Shown one piece after another: positions 5,243-6,529 of a stretch of DNA of 6,529 nucleotides. Numbering within the stretch: position 1 is the first letter of the stretch; each line of letters starts with the position of its first letter. The notes under the pieces are model-generated. The model was not told where the DNA came from. It made no database searches and saw only the letters and a program-made list of their open reading frames with translations. The stretch is from an uncultured Eubacteriales bacterium (GTDB taxonomy: Bacteria; Bacillota; Clostridia; Oscillospirales; Oscillospiraceae): the NCBI GenBank assembly GCA_900554625.1, contig USHP01000116.1, positions 1-6,529 of the forward strand. Direction: 5' to 3'. A program made the translations under genes and the position numbers.

Positions 5243-6331
5243 ATGCCCTTAGCCGCTGACCGCCAGGCTCTGCACCGGATTCCGGAGCTGGATCATGACC
5301 TTCCCCAGACCCTGGCCTATCTGAAAAATGCTCTGAAAGGGCTGCCTTGCCAGGTATTTTCCCCCATGTCCGGGGCGCTGTGCGCCTGGTTTGACTTTGG
5401 CAGGGAAACCGCCATTGCCTTCCGGGCAGATGCCGACGCTCTGCCCATGGAAGAGAAAACAGGAGCTGTCTATGCCTCCCAGCACCCGGGGAAGATGCAC
5501 GCCTGCGGCCATGACGGGCATATGGCAATCCTGCTGGAACTGGCCCGGCGGCTGAGCCGGAAGGAAAACCTGCCTCACAATGTGCTGCTGGTATTCCAGC
5601 CTGCGGAGGAGACTACCGGAGGCGCAAGAGAACTGTGTGAAACCGGGATTTTTGCAATCTACCGGGTCCAGGCCATTTTTGGACTGCACCTGTGGCCGGG
5701 ACTGACCGCCGGAGTCATCGCCAGCCGGGAGCGGGAACTGATGGCCCGGTCCTGCGAGGTGACTGTGGACATTTTCGGCAAGTCTGCCCACATTGCAAAA
5801 GCCGCCGAAGGGGTTGACGCCCTGGCTGCCGGGGTAGAATTCTATCGTCAGGCAGCGGCTCTGGAGCAGTCCCTGCCCCAGGGAATGTTCCGGCTGCTGA
5901 AATTTGGCAAATTCCAAAGCGGCACCGTCCGCAATGCCCTGTCTGCCCACACCCACCTGGAAGGCAGCTTGCGGGCATTCCAGGATGCAATTTTTGAGGG
6001 GCTGCAGCAGGGGCTGCGGGACATTGGGCATCAGGTAGAGGCAGCCTTCGGCTGCACCGTCCAGGTGCATATGAACGACGGCTACCCCGCTGTGATGAAC
6101 CCGCCGGAACTGTTCGCCCGAGTGCGCCGGGCGGCGGACTTTGCCCTGCTGGAAGCGCCCAGCATGACCGCTGAGGATTTTTCCTGGTACCAGCGGCGTC
6201 TTCCGGGGATGTTTTTCTTCCTGGGCGTGGGAGACACCCCGGCGCTTCACGCCGATACCTTTGACTTTGACGAGGCCGTTCTGGAAAACGGCGCAGAATT
6301 TTTTGAACGATTGGCGGAGAATTTCCAATGA
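5243..6331 (+). CDS. M20-family amidohydrolase, probable N-acetyldiaminopimelate deacetylase
   Basis: This is a 362-residue metal-dependent amidohydrolase of the M20D type, a family that removes acyl groups from N-acyl amino acids. Visible are LHRIPELD near the N-terminus, the metal-site motif HACGHDGHMA with C88 and H90, QPAEE (119-123), GLHLWP with H149, the dimerisation-domain GKSAH (179-183), MTAEDFSWY (308-316) and a late LHADTF with H336. These match the expected metal ligands and catalytic Glu of the family, so the enzyme looks intact. From context (divergent from dapH, overlapping an aminotransferase gene) the likely substrate is N-acetyl-LL-diaminopimelate, giving LL-DAP and acetate, as for B. 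subtilis YkuR next to YkuQ/DapH. The name dapL has been used for this gene but also for a different aminotransferase, so I give no symbol. Hippurate hydrolase or another aminoacylase is the alternative if context misleads. Confidence 0.9.
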   Translation: MPLAADRQALHRIPELDHDLPQTLAYLKNALKGLPCQVFSPMSGALCAWFDFGRETAIAFRADADALPMEEKTGAVYASQHPGKMHACGHDGHMAILLELARRLSRKENLPHNVLLVFQPAEETTGGARELCETGIFAIYRVQAIFGLHLWPGLTAGVIASRERELMARSCEVTVDIFGKSAHIAKAAEGVDALAAGVEFYRQAAALEQSLPQGMFRLLKFGKFQSGTVRNALSAHTHLEGSLRAFQDAIFEGLQQGLRDIGHQVEAAFGCTVQVHMNDGYPAVMNPPELFARVRRAADFALLEAPSMTAEDFSWYQRRLPGMFFFLGVGDTPALHADTFDFDEAVLENGAEFFERLAENFQ

Positions 6332-6529
6332 TTCCATTAAATCAGAACTTAAACAGCCTGCAGCGCAGCCCCATCCGGGTGTATACCAACCTGGCAAAGG
6401 AAGTACCTGGATGCGTTATGTTAACTATTGGGGAGCCGGATTTTGATACCCCGGATGTGGTGAAGGAGGCTGCCGTTTCTGCTTTGCAGCAGGGCCAGAC
6501 CCACTACGCCCCCAACCAGGGCACCGAGC
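6328..6529 (+). CDS. Class I/II PLP aminotransferase, N-terminal part (probable N-acetyl-DAP aminotransferase)
   Basis: A frame opens at the ATG at 6328, overlapping the deacetylase stop as ATGA, and stays open for 67 codons to the window edge. GGAG (6316-6319) lies 8 bases upstream, inside the deacetylase gene, so translation is probably coupled. The residues LTIGEPDFDTP (32-42) and THYAPNQG (58-65) are the standard N-terminal signature of fold-type I aspartate aminotransferase-like enzymes. The PLP lysine and the rest lie beyond the window. In this context it most likely transaminates N-acetyl-2-amino-6-oxopimelate with glutamate, the step between DapH and the deacetylase, as PatA does in B. 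subtilis. The class is secure; the substrate is inferred from the neighbours only. Confidence 0.88.
   Translation, partial: MIPLNQNLNSLQRSPIRVYTNLAKEVPGCVMLTIGEPDFDTPDVVKEAAVSALQQGQTHYAPNQGTE

Noticed and set aside
5249..6397. Long - strand open frame of 382 codons opposite the amidohydrolase
   Set aside because: Low-complexity Gly/Gln/Pro-rich translation with no family motifs; a shadow of the + strand gene, whose catalytic motifs are all present.

Overview
The window looks like chromosomal DNA from a GC-rich anaerobic Firmicute, most likely a clostridial gut lineage of the Oscillospirales type. This is an inference from four things seen in the sequence: the lepA-hemW gene pair, the acetylase branch of diaminopimelate (DAP) synthesis in its Bacillus/Clostridia form, strong GGAGG ribosome binding sites, and a tiny Cys-rich protein of a kind I associate with clostridia. 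No tRNA, rRNA, CRISPR array, insertion sequence or phage gene is visible.

Layout. Positions 1-2846 hold a + strand operon: the 3' part of lepA (elongation factor 4, start outside the window), 19 bases, then complete hemW (radical SAM heme chaperone), closed by a strong intrinsic terminator (2806-2846). Positions 2939-4093 hold a lower-GC, - strand block with its own promoter: a 75-residue membrane protein, then a nitrilase-superfamily amidase whose N-terminus appears to be out of frame. Positions 4114-5174 hold a second - strand unit: dapH, then a 43-residue Cys-rich mini-protein, ending at a large palindrome that can act as a terminator. Positions 5184-6529 run on the + strand from a perfect-consensus promoter: an M20 amidohydrolase (probable N-acetyl-DAP deacetylase), overlapping by ATGA a class I/II aminotransferase that runs off the window.

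How the genes work together. DapH N-acetylates tetrahydrodipicolinate (using it as its ring-opened 2-amino-6-oxopimelate form), an aminotransferase gives N-acetyl-LL-DAP, and an M20 deacetylase releases LL-DAP for meso-DAP, lysine and peptidoglycan. All three steps are plausibly encoded around one 126-base divergent promoter region (5117-5242). The two promoters are back to back with only 9 bases between their -35 boxes. The predicted leaders (about 23 nt each) are too short to hold a lysine riboswitch, and a dyad overlaps the dapH -10 box, so regulation by a DNA-binding protein is more likely.

Most genes are ordinary housekeeping genes. The least explained items are the amidase with its first beta strand in a frame that has no start codon (next to a T6A slippery-type sequence), the Cys-rich mini-protein downstream of dapH with an inverted repeat in its leader, and the unrecognised small membrane protein. 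I found no convincing new multi-gene system.
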